The notes below the pieces were generated by a model. That model saw only the letters and a program-made list of their open reading frames with translations, made no database searches and was not told the origin of the DNA. DNA of 64,000 bases from Nostoc piscinale CENA21. GTDB lineage: Bacteria; Cyanobacteriota; Cyanobacteriia; Cyanobacteriales; Nostocaceae. Each line of letters opens with the position of its first letter. The stretch's first letter is position 1. The stretch is from NCBI RefSeq assembly GCF_001298445.1, contig NZ_CP012036.1, positions 915,267 to 979,266 on the forward strand, read 5' to 3'. Shown here one piece after another: positions 39,425 to 47,139 of the stretch. Both the position numbers and the translations under genes were made by a program.

Positions 39425-41577
39425 TATTCTGCACTCAAAATATTAACGTAAGCACTAGGCGCGATCGCCTTCCAATTAGTAACCGCCTCTTTTACGTCAT
39501 CATCGCCAATGTCCGCGATCGCGCCAAATTCCTCTTCAGACAATATATAACCTGGAATAGTCACTAAATTAGCATCCACCCGCAGTCTTCTTAATTCTTC
39601 AACACTGCACTCACTAATACTACCGAGCATTTCTTCTGGCATCACTTCAAGGTAAATTTGACGTGCTTCCTCAATTGAATTAACACCAATCACATACTTT
39701 TCTTCATCAAATTCCCCGTCAATCATTTGCTCAATTACAAATAACTTAGGTGATTTTAAATTAGTGCCAACATAGCAATCAACCGCCATTTTGTCTGCGC
39801 CCCTGGTTTTTTGGAAATGCCCATAGCCTGCGGTTAGCATTTTGTTATGCCGCATCTCAAAAGGAAGATATTGCAAGCCAATTTTAAAACCTTGCCAGTC
39901 AATGATTTTTTTGACTGGGGTTGAGTCATCGGTCACTGGAGTTGCAAAACTGAAGTAGAGATTCGCCCAATAAGTGGGACTATAAGGGTTATCAGCATAG
40001 ACACCGTTGTCTACATCGTCCTTTGAGAAATTCACCAACTGCACAAACCCGTTTTTGGTAGCGAGGACGTAGTAGCGATCGCCTACCTTATACGGCTTAT
40101 TTGGCGCATACAGTTTACCCCTATAGCGCACCCTTCCACCTACTTTTTCAAGATTAGATAGTCTAACAGCATCCATCCTGTCTTCTGTTTCTTCCGGTTC
40201 CTCCACCTCTTTCGGTTGCTGGGTAGCGGATGGCGCTGACTCGCCACCTGAAACCAATAAACTGGACTCAACATTAATCTTGTCAGCTTCAGCATATATC
40301 TTGGTGATTTCTGCCTTTTCCTTGGGCGATTCAGTATATAAAGCGATCCAGTTCCACCCGTGGTTAGAGTCGTCCTCTGGCGTGTCATCTTCAGATAACA
40401 ACAAAGCATTGAGCCTGTCAATGTTGTCGGTGAATTTATCCTGTTGCGCTTCTTCCACCAAATCATTAAGAAAGCGTTGTTCACCTGTGATTTTGCCACT
40501 AGCATCAAGCCCGGCGGCAAACTGTCCAAACAAGACAGAAGCAGTTACACCACTGGCGGCCACTAGTTCATCTTTTAAACACTCAGCCGCGTTGCTAACA
40601 CCAGAGAGATTTCTATTGATAAATTCCATCTTCTCTTTTTCTTTGTCGGCGGCGTAGCCTTTATACAGGCTCATGCTGATTTGGTTTACCGAAAGCCTTT
40701 CAGATAGCTTTCTTTGGGACTCACGCCCACCTTGCCAAAGTTGGTCAAACAAACCGTCGATATAGTGAACAAAAACACTAAAGTTTGTTAATACACGGGA
40801 AATTGAGGCGTAGGCATTAAAAAATCTGTGCCAAACGTCAATAAAAGGTTCTAGAACTGATGCGCCGCGCCCATTGTTTCTACTACGCTCCCTAAAAGGC
40901 AATTCGTTACCAATGAACTCTAAAATCCTAGTCTTATGAATTTTATTACTAGTCTTATAATTATCGGGCAAGATAATTTTTGCGTCCGATAAAACACCAG
41001 TATATAAACAGTAATATTCCGGGTTCATTCGTTCGTAATTGCTAACCCCATCAGGATATATTTGGTAGCCATCAAGGACAATTAGTTGCTCAATTTTTGA
41101 TAAATTATTGACTTCCAGTGGTTGACTATAATCTTCATCGTCATTCGCCACCAATAAAATATAGGCACTGCCATATAAATTTGCCCAGTTCTGAGCTTGC
41201 TTAAATTTCTTCCTGACACATAACTCTTTGTGTCTTTTCTCCATCCATTGAATCAGATTTATTTTTGATTCAAGTAACTCTAAATCATCCGAATATTTCA
41301 CTAGATCAGAAGAATATTTTTTGACTCGTTCTTGTATTGATTCTGCTGTTTCTCCGTCAAAGGTCATTTGCCCCCACTTGCGGCACATCAGGCGAGGCAT
41401 GATTTCTACAACACGGCGACAAGCCCATGACGAAATGTAGCAGGCTTCTAGTGCTTCACGGGAGTAAAAGCCATTAAGGTTACGTACCCTATTGTGTTCG
41501 TTTGGGTCGCGCCCTGTACCAATTCCGAGGAAGACATTTTCTAATGGAGAGGCATCTAGCCGTTCAATTTCTGACAT
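39424..41577 (-). CDS. Portal protein (DUF1073-like) fused to pyrophosphatase-like domain
   Basis: 717 residues from ATG 41577 (MSEIERLDASPLENVFLGIG); an extra 51 codons upstream are open but contain repeat sequence. Residues 1-430 are a DUF1073-type portal (GQMTFDGETAESIQERVKKY; ALLLSEDDTPEDDSNH). Residues about 500-545 form a linker and small beta domain. Residues about 555-650 (GYGHFQKTRGADKMAVDCYV; KLFVIEQMIDGEFDEEKYVI) match the phage inorganic pyrophosphatase-like domain found in polyvalent phage proteins. Portal dodecamers form the DNA channel; what the added domain does is not known. Confidence 0.65.
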   Translation of the reverse strand: MSEIERLDASPLENVFLGIGTGRDPNEHNRVRNLNGFYSREALEACYISSWACRRVVEIMPRLMCRKWGQMTFDGETAESIQERVKKYSSDLVKYSDDLELLESKINLIQWMEKRHKELCVRKKFKQAQNWANLYGSAYILLVANDDEDYSQPLEVNNLSKIEQLIVLDGYQIYPDGVSNYERMNPEYYCLYTGVLSDAKIILPDNYKTSNKIHKTRILEFIGNELPFRERSRNNGRGASVLEPFIDVWHRFFNAYASISRVLTNFSVFVHYIDGLFDQLWQGGRESQRKLSERLSVNQISMSLYKGYAADKEKEKMEFINRNLSGVSNAAECLKDELVAASGVTASVLFGQFAAGLDASGKITGEQRFLNDLVEEAQQDKFTDNIDRLNALLLSEDDTPEDDSNHGWNWIALYTESPKEKAEITKIYAEADKINVESSLLVSGGESAPSATQQPKEVEEPEETEDRMDAVRLSNLEKVGGRVRYRGKLYAPNKPYKVGDRYYVLATKNGFVQLVNFSKDDVDNGVYADNPYSPTYWANLYFSFATPVTDDSTPVKKIIDWQGFKIGLQYLPFEMRHNKMLTAGYGHFQKTRGADKMAVDCYVGTNLKSPKLFVIEQMIDGEFDEEKYVIGVNSIEEARQIYLEVMPEEMLGSISECSVEELRRLRVDANLVTIPGYILSEEEFGAIADIGDDDVKEAVTNWKAIAPSAYVNILSAE

Positions 41578-41578
41578 T

Positions 41579-41605
41579 TGAGTGCTGAGTGCTGAGTGCT
41601 GAGTA
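41579..41605. repeat. Short tandem repeat directly upstream of the portal start
   Basis: TGAGTGC heptamers, four in tandem (TGAGTGCTGAGTGCTGAGTG...), begin 2 bases before the portal ATG on the minus strand and leave no room for a normal ribosome site. Confidence 0.8.
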
Positions 41606-41709
41606 TTTAGCACTTTACAGAGATTATAGGCGATCGCCGCCCTTGCGTGCCGTAGGTATCGCACCTCTCTCGTTGCCAATATCCACGACATGCCTAGCCA
41701 ACCCATACT

Positions 41710-41725
41710 AGGAACAATTGTTCCT
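41710..41725. repeat. Palindrome copy 6 (16 bp) between terminase and portal
   Basis: AGGAACAATTGTTCCT lies 11 bases after the terminase stop on the minus strand. Confidence 0.85.
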
Positions 41726-41735
41726 GGCATCCTGA

Positions 41736-43577
41736 TTATTGATCAGCCATCGCTGACCACAAATCAAACCCGCTTTGCTTCTGCCCATGTAGCAGATGCA
41801 AGTAAAATGCTACCTCACAAAACATTGCTGCATAGTACAAATCATCTACATGATTCTTGGGACGTTTCCATTTTCCACTGCTGGGGTCAAAACTAGGTGC
41901 GGTTAAGTGGATCAGGGGCGATCGCTCTGTAGGTTTGCCGATCCACTGTTCCCATTCATTGGGTAGGTGGTATTTGCCCAGCAAAAACCCATGCAAGACT
42001 GTTTTTAAAAACTTTTCGTTTCGCAGTTTCCAGCATTTATGCTCATTTCCACCTTCTCGCACCACGCCTTCCTTTACTGCATCTAGCAACGATGATTGCT
42101 GATCGCCCATCTCTAGGCAAGTAATTGAACAAAGTTCGGCGGCGGCGGTAATATCTGGTTCGTTGTCGATAATGCCGTAGTCAACATTGTCAAGTAAATC
42201 GGGGATTTCGCCTTTCATTACATCACCACCGAATAATATATGGCGACGGGATTGATCGATTACTTGGGCAGTGGGAAGAGATCGCCAATTAACAGGGAGA
42301 TGATAAGCGCATTTCCATAGCCAATATTCAGATCGCCCTTGGTCAATACCTACTAAAGTAAATTCTGGTTTACCTGGAGGTGGAGGTAAGGCGATCGCAC
42401 CCTTCAAAATTTCCAATGTTACACCTGTGGAACTAGTTTCACTTGGTTCACCCAATCCCTGCTGTTGCCAGTCATCGGTATTAAGAACAGATAACCCCTC
42501 ATTGATCATCTCTTGGGCTAGATTTGTTTGCCGGATTCGCAGCAGGGGCGAGAGAATTATCCCAACCTTGAGGCGTTTGTAGGGGACACCTTGGGGAAGT
42601 GAATCCAAGAAATCGCGTAAGTCAACACCAGTCTTGAGGCAACGAAACCAAGCTTGTTTTCTAGTTTCGTCAGAAATGCGATCGCCACAGCTAGGACATC
42701 CAAAAAAGGCTTCATTGTTTTCACGAAACCAGTCCAATGGCCTGCCACTGGGAGATAAATATTTTTTGTTCAGTGACTTAAGCAAGCACCCTTTGGGGTG
42801 TAAAGGCAACTCTTCTCCACAGCTAGGACATCGGTAATGGGGGTAAAAATGGTAGTCGGCATTAACTATCTCTGCCTCAATCCCATTCCCCGCCCCTGGC
42901 GTACCAAGTTCACGAATGGGACGTGAAGGTAATCGCCCCGCATCAAGTCTGCGGTTAAGTGGATCTCCTGCACCTGGGGGATATTGCGATCGCTCTTCTT
43001 TAAATAAGATGTCACGGGATACGCCAGCAGCAACACCGCCTACAGCTGCTTTTCCGTCGTCCGCGTCTCGCATCTTAGAAGTGGAAACATGGATAAATTG
43101 AGCAGTAGCTCCTTTGACTTGGAAAATGGTATTATTTTGCGTACCCTCTCCCAATTTGGTCTTTATCCCTCTGATTTTGAGCCACGCTTTAATTACAGGA
43201 CGAAAGTTTGTCGGGACTTGAATATCAAGAGAGCGTTCTAAATCATAAGACCAAATTGTACTCAATCCACCTTCTGTAATGCAGTAACAGACTAAAAGCG
43301 TGTGAATTAGGGTTTTACCCACCTGGGCTGCACCAGAAGTTAGAGTCTCAGCAACGCGAAAATCACCAATCAATTCTATATATTCCCTGTGCCAAGGAAG
43401 TAAGGTAAGACGATCACCTCTCTCATTTACTCCCCACTTTTCTACTGCTGCGACAAAAGACTTGCCGCCCTGTTGATAGCATTCTTCTATAAATTTACTT
43501 TTAACAACGTTAGTCTTCGTCGATTGGCTGTCGCTCAGTAAGCGATCGCAAGCCTTCTTCAATCCCGGAAACGCCAT
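41736..43577 (-). CDS. terL: Terminase large subunit
   Basis: 613 residues from ATG 43577 (43583 is two codons earlier and also possible). An ATP-binding segment (ETLTSGAAQVGKTLIHTLLV, residues 80-100) and a C-terminal nuclease pattern (LVGIDQGRSEYW, then IIDNEPD, then NHVDDLYYAAMF) give the GpA-type layout. Two CPSCG motifs at about 253 and 296 form a zinc site typical of that type. The enzyme packages the genome into proheads. It overlaps the small-subunit gene by 68 bases. Confidence 0.8.
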   Translation of the reverse strand: MAFPGLKKACDRLLSDSQSTKTNVVKSKFIEECYQQGGKSFVAAVEKWGVNERGDRLTLLPWHREYIELIGDFRVAETLTSGAAQVGKTLIHTLLVCYCITEGGLSTIWSYDLERSLDIQVPTNFRPVIKAWLKIRGIKTKLGEGTQNNTIFQVKGATAQFIHVSTSKMRDADDGKAAVGGVAAGVSRDILFKEERSQYPPGAGDPLNRRLDAGRLPSRPIRELGTPGAGNGIEAEIVNADYHFYPHYRCPSCGEELPLHPKGCLLKSLNKKYLSPSGRPLDWFRENNEAFFGCPSCGDRISDETRKQAWFRCLKTGVDLRDFLDSLPQGVPYKRLKVGIILSPLLRIRQTNLAQEMINEGLSVLNTDDWQQQGLGEPSETSSTGVTLEILKGAIALPPPPGKPEFTLVGIDQGRSEYWLWKCAYHLPVNWRSLPTAQVIDQSRRHILFGGDVMKGEIPDLLDNVDYGIIDNEPDITAAAELCSITCLEMGDQQSSLLDAVKEGVVREGGNEHKCWKLRNEKFLKTVLHGFLLGKYHLPNEWEQWIGKPTERSPLIHLTAPSFDPSSGKWKRPKNHVDDLYYAAMFCEVAFYLHLLHGQKQSGFDLWSAMADQ

Positions 43578-44116
43578 CAACAATTACCCTTGCCTGTTCT
43601 TCTGTTAGCAACCCTTGGGAAAGTAAGTGGGTGACTGCGCCCATAGTTGTCATTTCCTTGGGATACATACGCAAACGCTTCATTAATTTTTCTAGAGCCG
43701 AAAGCTTATCGTGCAGCTTTACTTCTACAGTACAAATCTTCCCATCTTCTGTGTATCTCTCAGTAAATTTAATTGATTGAAGTGCAGCTTTACCGCGATC
43801 GCTTAAAGTATTACTAGGCTTTACAGTAATTGACCGAGAATCAAAATCTGCTACATCAGTAATATTAGCAAAAGCTATTTTGGCAATTTCTGAAATTACG
43901 GAAACTTCCGATAAATTGAGAATTTCGCCAAGATACGCCCTAATCTTAGGATTCCTTATAAGTGCAGACGATCCAGACGCTGCGGCTGCTTCTGATTTTG
44001 CGGTGTATCCAGCACGAAGGTAAGCTTTAGTAGCATTTAAATCTTTGGCATATTCATGACAAAATCTAAGTTGTAAATCAGTTAATTCGTGGGAATTTTT
44101 TTGTTGTTTTAGCCAT
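43510..44116 (-). pseudogene. terS: Terminase small subunit, frame broken at A7 after the start
   Basis: From ATG 44116 the frame reads MAKTTKKFPRIN and stops. One base on, after an A7 run (plus strand 44096-44102), an uninterrupted frame of about 190 residues follows: NSHELTDLQLRFCHEYAKDL, NATKAYLRAGYTAKSEAAAA, then LIRNPKIRAYLGEILN. This is the Terminase_2 small-subunit pattern. The same frame upstream of the run reads IAWLKQQ with an ATC in place of a start, so an unusual start is an alternative to a frameshift. It overlaps terL and is in the right place for terS. Confidence 0.7.
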
Positions 44117-44170
44117 GCGATAGTTAAGCGATCGCGCTATAGTTTTGTAAATTCTATTATTAATTCAATC

Positions 44171-44743
44171 ATGGGCATCCGCGATGATGTTATTGCTTAT
44201 CTTAGTGAGCATGAATGTACTGCGCCTTTTGTGAGAAAAAGATTATTGCTTCGGGTACGCACTGCCACGGTGGAAGCTTTAAACCCTACAGGATTATATC
44301 TTGACTTGTTCGACCCCACCCTATATACAGTAGACGACACAACAGATTATATATATTTACGACTATTCCCTGACTACGACCAAGAAAACGACAATATTGG
44401 GGATGGGGGATTGCGTAACACCTTTAGCTCCCCAGCCGTATATGCCCCTAGCACAGTGCGGAGAGGATTTAGGGCAACTATCACAGATAGGCGCAAAATC
44501 ATCCTTGATATCATCCGGCAGTTGGCAGAAATTTCAAAATCAAGCAGCTATACAACTTTTGCGCCCATCAAGGTGATTGATTTTTGTCTACCAGAGGTCG
44601 GGACGGTCAGTTTTGGCGGGGAATTAGGATCAGTACGGTGGGGAGAAATTCGGATTGATAATCTGCCTGGATTGACTGGAAGGGGGTATTTGAGGGCTGA
44701 CTGGAATTTTACTTTTAAGCAGGCAAGCTTGGGGTTGATTTAA
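44171..44743 (+). CDS. Hypothetical phage protein
   Basis: 190 residues on the strand opposite to terS, 54 bases away. Residues 1-40 are helical and basic (MGIRDDVIAYLSEHECTAPF), followed by a Tyr/Asp-rich region (TTDYIYLRLFPDYDQENDNI) and a beta-rich end (GEIRIDNLPGLTGRGYLRAD). No family recognised. Divergence from the terminase suggests promoters in the 54-base gap on both strands. Confidence 0.5.
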   Translation: MGIRDDVIAYLSEHECTAPFVRKRLLLRVRTATVEALNPTGLYLDLFDPTLYTVDDTTDYIYLRLFPDYDQENDNIGDGGLRNTFSSPAVYAPSTVRRGFRATITDRRKIILDIIRQLAEISKSSSYTTFAPIKVIDFCLPEVGTVSFGGELGSVRWGEIRIDNLPGLTGRGYLRADWNFTFKQASLGLI

Positions 44744-44838
44744 CTGAACTCTGCGGAAGTCCTTACCCTCAGCGTAAGCGGGTTTGGGTAGTTCACCTGA
44801 ATCTGGAACGATCACGAATACTTCCAACCGGAGATTCT

Positions 44839-45072
44839 TTATGCACTATTGCGTTGGGGACTGGAGTTTTGAATTTTCGGAGGCGATTTTAAGGTGATCA
44901 TCCTAGCGCATAGTATAAAATCAAACATATAACAAAATAAATTGAGAGGCGATCGCGCTTGCTCTCTGAAAAATCTCACTTCCCGCAACAAGCGGACTAA
45001 GTAGGAGATTTCACAGTCTAAAAAGTAGGTTTCATCCGCCAAAACCCGCAGGCGATCGTCTGAAATGAACAT
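44839..45072 (-). CDS. Possible small protein in the cassette B gap
   Basis: 77 residues. The first 42 (MFISDDRLRVLADETYFLDC then EISYLVRLLREVRFFREQA) look protein-like, the rest does not. It may be a short gene with a wrong end or a remnant. The 490-base stretch 44744-45232 holds nothing else that I can support. Confidence 0.25.
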   Translation of the reverse strand: MFISDDRLRVLADETYFLDCEISYLVRLLREVRFFREQARSPLNLFCYMFDFILCARMITLKSPPKIQNSSPQRNSA

Positions 45073-45232
45073 AAATGTAGTACAAACTTATTCCTAAACC
45101 TAACCTAGCAAATCAAAATATTTTTGCGTAGGATTACTGAAAGTTTTAATATTGAGGGTAATATCAAGGTGGTATACTGTCCGTGTACGTAATTCCTTGA
45201 TGCCACTGCCGTTGTCGGGGTGGTTCTTTTTT

Positions 45233-45415
45233 TTATTGGTGGGATTGGAGATAGAAGGCGATCGCTTCCCGTACTTTGTCGCCGAAAGTCTCGCTACACT
45301 GGCACATCGCCTCAAGCTTTTTAACTTGTTCAGGATCGAGGCGGATTGACTTGATTACCAAAGGGCGATCGCCTAATTGCACAAACAACCTGTTTTTCTC
45401 GTCTCGTTTTTTCAC
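45233..45415 (-). CDS. Cassette B ribbon-helix-helix regulator
   Basis: 60 residues; the RHH core (IKSIRLDPEQVKKLEAMC then DKVREAIAFYLQS) is shared with the cassette A regulator at 3183-3371 (DKVREAIALYIRN). It is divergent from the antirepressor-type gene at 45463, with a promoter-like sequence between them. Likely binds the intergenic region and controls both genes. Confidence 0.6.
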   Translation of the reverse strand: MKKRDEKNRLFVQLGDRPLVIKSIRLDPEQVKKLEAMCQCSETFGDKVREAIAFYLQSHQ

Positions 45416-45427
45416 TTCATTAGACCG

Positions 45428-45456
45428 TTGACTTTCGCGTATTACATGAATAATAA
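45428..45456 (+). promoter_or_regulatory. Sigma70-type promoter of cassette B operon
   Basis: TTGACT (45428-45433), 17 bases, TAATAA (45451-45456), only 6 bases before the ATG at 45463. If real, either the transcript is leaderless or translation starts at the later ATG (45523). Confidence 0.5.
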
Positions 45457-45462
45457 TAAGAT

Positions 45463-46284
45463 ATGCCCAGCGATGCAGTCAACATCCTGGGCGCGGTTAA
45501 CACTAGTTTGGGCAGTGTCAACATGAATAGTTTATCAGTTACGGAAATACAAGGATCTCTTGTTATCGATTCAAGGCTAGTTGCAACGGAATTGGGGGTA
45601 AATCATTCTGACTGGTTTCGTAATGTCATCAAGAAATATCAAGCTCAAGTAGAGCAAGCGTTTGGAATTCTCCGTTTTGAAAACGGAAAACCCGAAACAG
45701 GTTCAAAAGGTGGTCGCCCAGAAGTTTTTGCTTGGCTCACTGAAGAGCAATCTACTTTTTACATGACCCTTTCTCGGAATACAGATCAAGTTGTCCAATG
45801 CAAGTCTGGACTTGTGGCTGCGTTCACGGAAGCTAAGAAACGTGTTCAACAACCGTCGCCTAACCTGACTCCTATTCAAATACTTGCCGCGATCGCGCAA
45901 CAAATGGCTGAACAAGAACGCCAGCAGCTAGAAACGCAGCGTCAACTAGATTTAGTAAAATCTGATGTTGCCACTATTAAGCAAATTCAATCAGATGCAG
46001 AATTGGCACTCAAAGAACTTCCGCCAGCTACTAAACCAGTCCCAGTCAAAACCACTAGATCGAGCCTTAATAAGTTAATCCGCGAGTACTGCCACAAAAC
46101 ATCAATTAGACATAATGACGCGTGGCGAGAACTGTACAGGGAATTTAGATACAGGTTTCATATTGATTTAGGCATTCGTGCGGCCAATGGTAGATCCGCG
46201 CCTTTAGATGTGGCTGAGTCGTTAGATGTAATTGATGATTTGTACGCACTTGCTTGTGAAATGTTTAAAGGCGGTGAAAGATGA
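45463..46284 (+). CDS. Cassette B Rha-like phage regulator
   Basis: 273 residues from ATG 45463; ATG 45523 is an alternative. The first 18 residues (MPSDAVNILGAVNTSLGS) are the in-frame version of the leader peptide that cassette A carries separately. Residues 30-125 match Rha-type phage regulators (LVIDSRLVATELGVNHSDW; GGRPEVFAWLTEEQSTFYMT; GLVAAFTEAKKR). The last about 104 residues (LKELPPATKPVPVKTTRSSL; REYCHKTSIRHNDAWRELYR) are almost identical to the cassette A protein. The two genes thus share a C-terminus with different N-terminal domains. The hairpin CCCAGCGATG/CATCCTGGG is at 45466-45491. Confidence 0.65.
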   Translation: MPSDAVNILGAVNTSLGSVNMNSLSVTEIQGSLVIDSRLVATELGVNHSDWFRNVIKKYQAQVEQAFGILRFENGKPETGSKGGRPEVFAWLTEEQSTFYMTLSRNTDQVVQCKSGLVAAFTEAKKRVQQPSPNLTPIQILAAIAQQMAEQERQQLETQRQLDLVKSDVATIKQIQSDAELALKELPPATKPVPVKTTRSSLNKLIREYCHKTSIRHNDAWRELYREFRYRFHIDLGIRAANGRSAPLDVAESLDVIDDLYALACEMFKGGER

Positions 46285-46697
46285 AAAGATTCACAAGCTT
46301 GGTACTCGTAGGCGCGATCTCTATCTCTTGTCTCTCCCCTCGCCCATCTCAGGCTAATCCCGCAGTATTAGCACCAGCCGCTTTTTGTGCCGGGACTGCG
46401 GGCGTGGGATGCGTTTTGATTGGTGTAGCTACCGTGGGTGGAATTGGTTATTACTTCTGGAGTCACAGAAAGGGGAAGAAAACTTATGCAATCCAGTCCA
46501 CCCAGGATGGGCAAGTTTTTGCAACTTGGGATACCGAAAAAGAGAACAGACACACTGTTTACGGGGATGAAAGCACTTGTCAAAAAATGGGTAAAAACCG
46601 TGGTTTTGGTCGTCTAATAAAAGTTATTCCTGAATCAAGAGGGCAAGTAACTTGCGTTTTTCAAGGCAAACAAACTAATTTTGGGGGAGGTGACTAA
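46281..46697 (+). CDS. Cassette B signal-peptide membrane protein
   Basis: 138 residues. Signal peptide (residues 1-25), Gly/Ala-rich hydrophobic segment (about 30-58) and a soluble C-terminus with two cysteines, as in the cassette A copy at 4214-4630. The first 93 residues differ at only a few positions; the last 45 differ much more (KVIPESRGQVTCVFQGKQ against LIDHGDGTVTCRFSGKQ). It overlaps the regulator by 4 bases (ATGA). The unequal divergence suggests selection on the exposed domain, or gene conversion of the first part. Confidence 0.6.
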   Translation: MKRFTSLVLVGAISISCLSPRPSQANPAVLAPAAFCAGTAGVGCVLIGVATVGGIGYYFWSHRKGKKTYAIQSTQDGQVFATWDTEKENRHTVYGDESTCQKMGKNRGFGRLIKVIPESRGQVTCVFQGKQTNFGGGD

Positions 46698-46698
46698 A

Positions 46699-47022
46699 GT
46701 GCAAATAAACAAAGCAGAGAAAATTGGTGGCATAAAAATATTCCAAATAAACGCACCCAATACACCGTCTTTCCGGATGCACACAGAATGGCAGTGGATG
46801 TGCGACATGGAACAATTAGCTTTTGACATGGAGCATGAATTAGCGCAAAACTTCACACAAGGACATCATGGAGAACCTAACCATAGATGGGATCTTGTGG
46901 GACATGAAATATACAAATCACCTGATGGTCAATACGATGCTGTAGCACTTCTTTACTATAAGCCTGCGAATCCTGATTATCTAGTGCGATACTCTCAGGA
47001 ACAATTGTTCCTGACGCGATAA
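46699..47022 (+). CDS. Cassette B third gene, intact
   Basis: 107 residues from GTG 46699 behind GGAGG (46685-46689). Its paralogue is the frameshifted 4635-4947 gene. Conserved features are GGIKIF, a helical WMCDMEQLAFDMEHELAQ, then GEPNHRWDLVGHEIYK and QYDAVALLYYKPANPDYL. The last residues (SQEQLFLTR) are encoded by the palindrome at 46995-47014. No family recognised; soluble. Confidence 0.6.
   Translation: MQINKAEKIGGIKIFQINAPNTPSFRMHTEWQWMCDMEQLAFDMEHELAQNFTQGHHGEPNHRWDLVGHEIYKSPDGQYDAVALLYYKPANPDYLVRYSQEQLFLTR
46995..47014. repeat. 20-bp perfect palindrome, copy 7
   Basis: TCAGGAACAATTGTTCCTGA in the last codons of the third cassette B gene. Followed by CGCGATAAT; the variant at 63663-63690 has the flank CTGACGC in common. 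Confidence 0.9.
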
Positions 47023-47085
47023 TCTAATTAAGCAGTTTGAATAAAGGCAGGTAGTCTAGCCGTAATCGCAACTACCACGATCAAT

Positions 47086-47109
47086 AACCGCGCAAAGTCG
47101 CGGTTTTTT
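47086..47109 (+). terminator. Rho-independent terminator after cassette B
   Basis: AACCGCG (47086-47092), loop CAAAGT, CGCGGTT (47099-47105) and a T6 run to 47109. It closes the plus-strand cassette operon. A second hairpin, GGTAGT/ACTACC, lies just before it at 47050-47076. Confidence 0.75.
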
Positions 47110-47139
47110 GTTGTCTAAAACTTTAGCATCACCTTATGA

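Noticed and set aside
44630..44827. 65-codon minus-strand frame at the end of the 190-residue gene
   Set aside because: The first 30 residues look protein-like but more than half overlaps a real gene on the other strand and there is no ribosome site.
45100..45315. 71-codon minus-strand frame overlapping the cassette B RHH gene
   Set aside because: It overlaps the RHH gene in another frame; the RHH gene has a paralogue and clear domain pattern.
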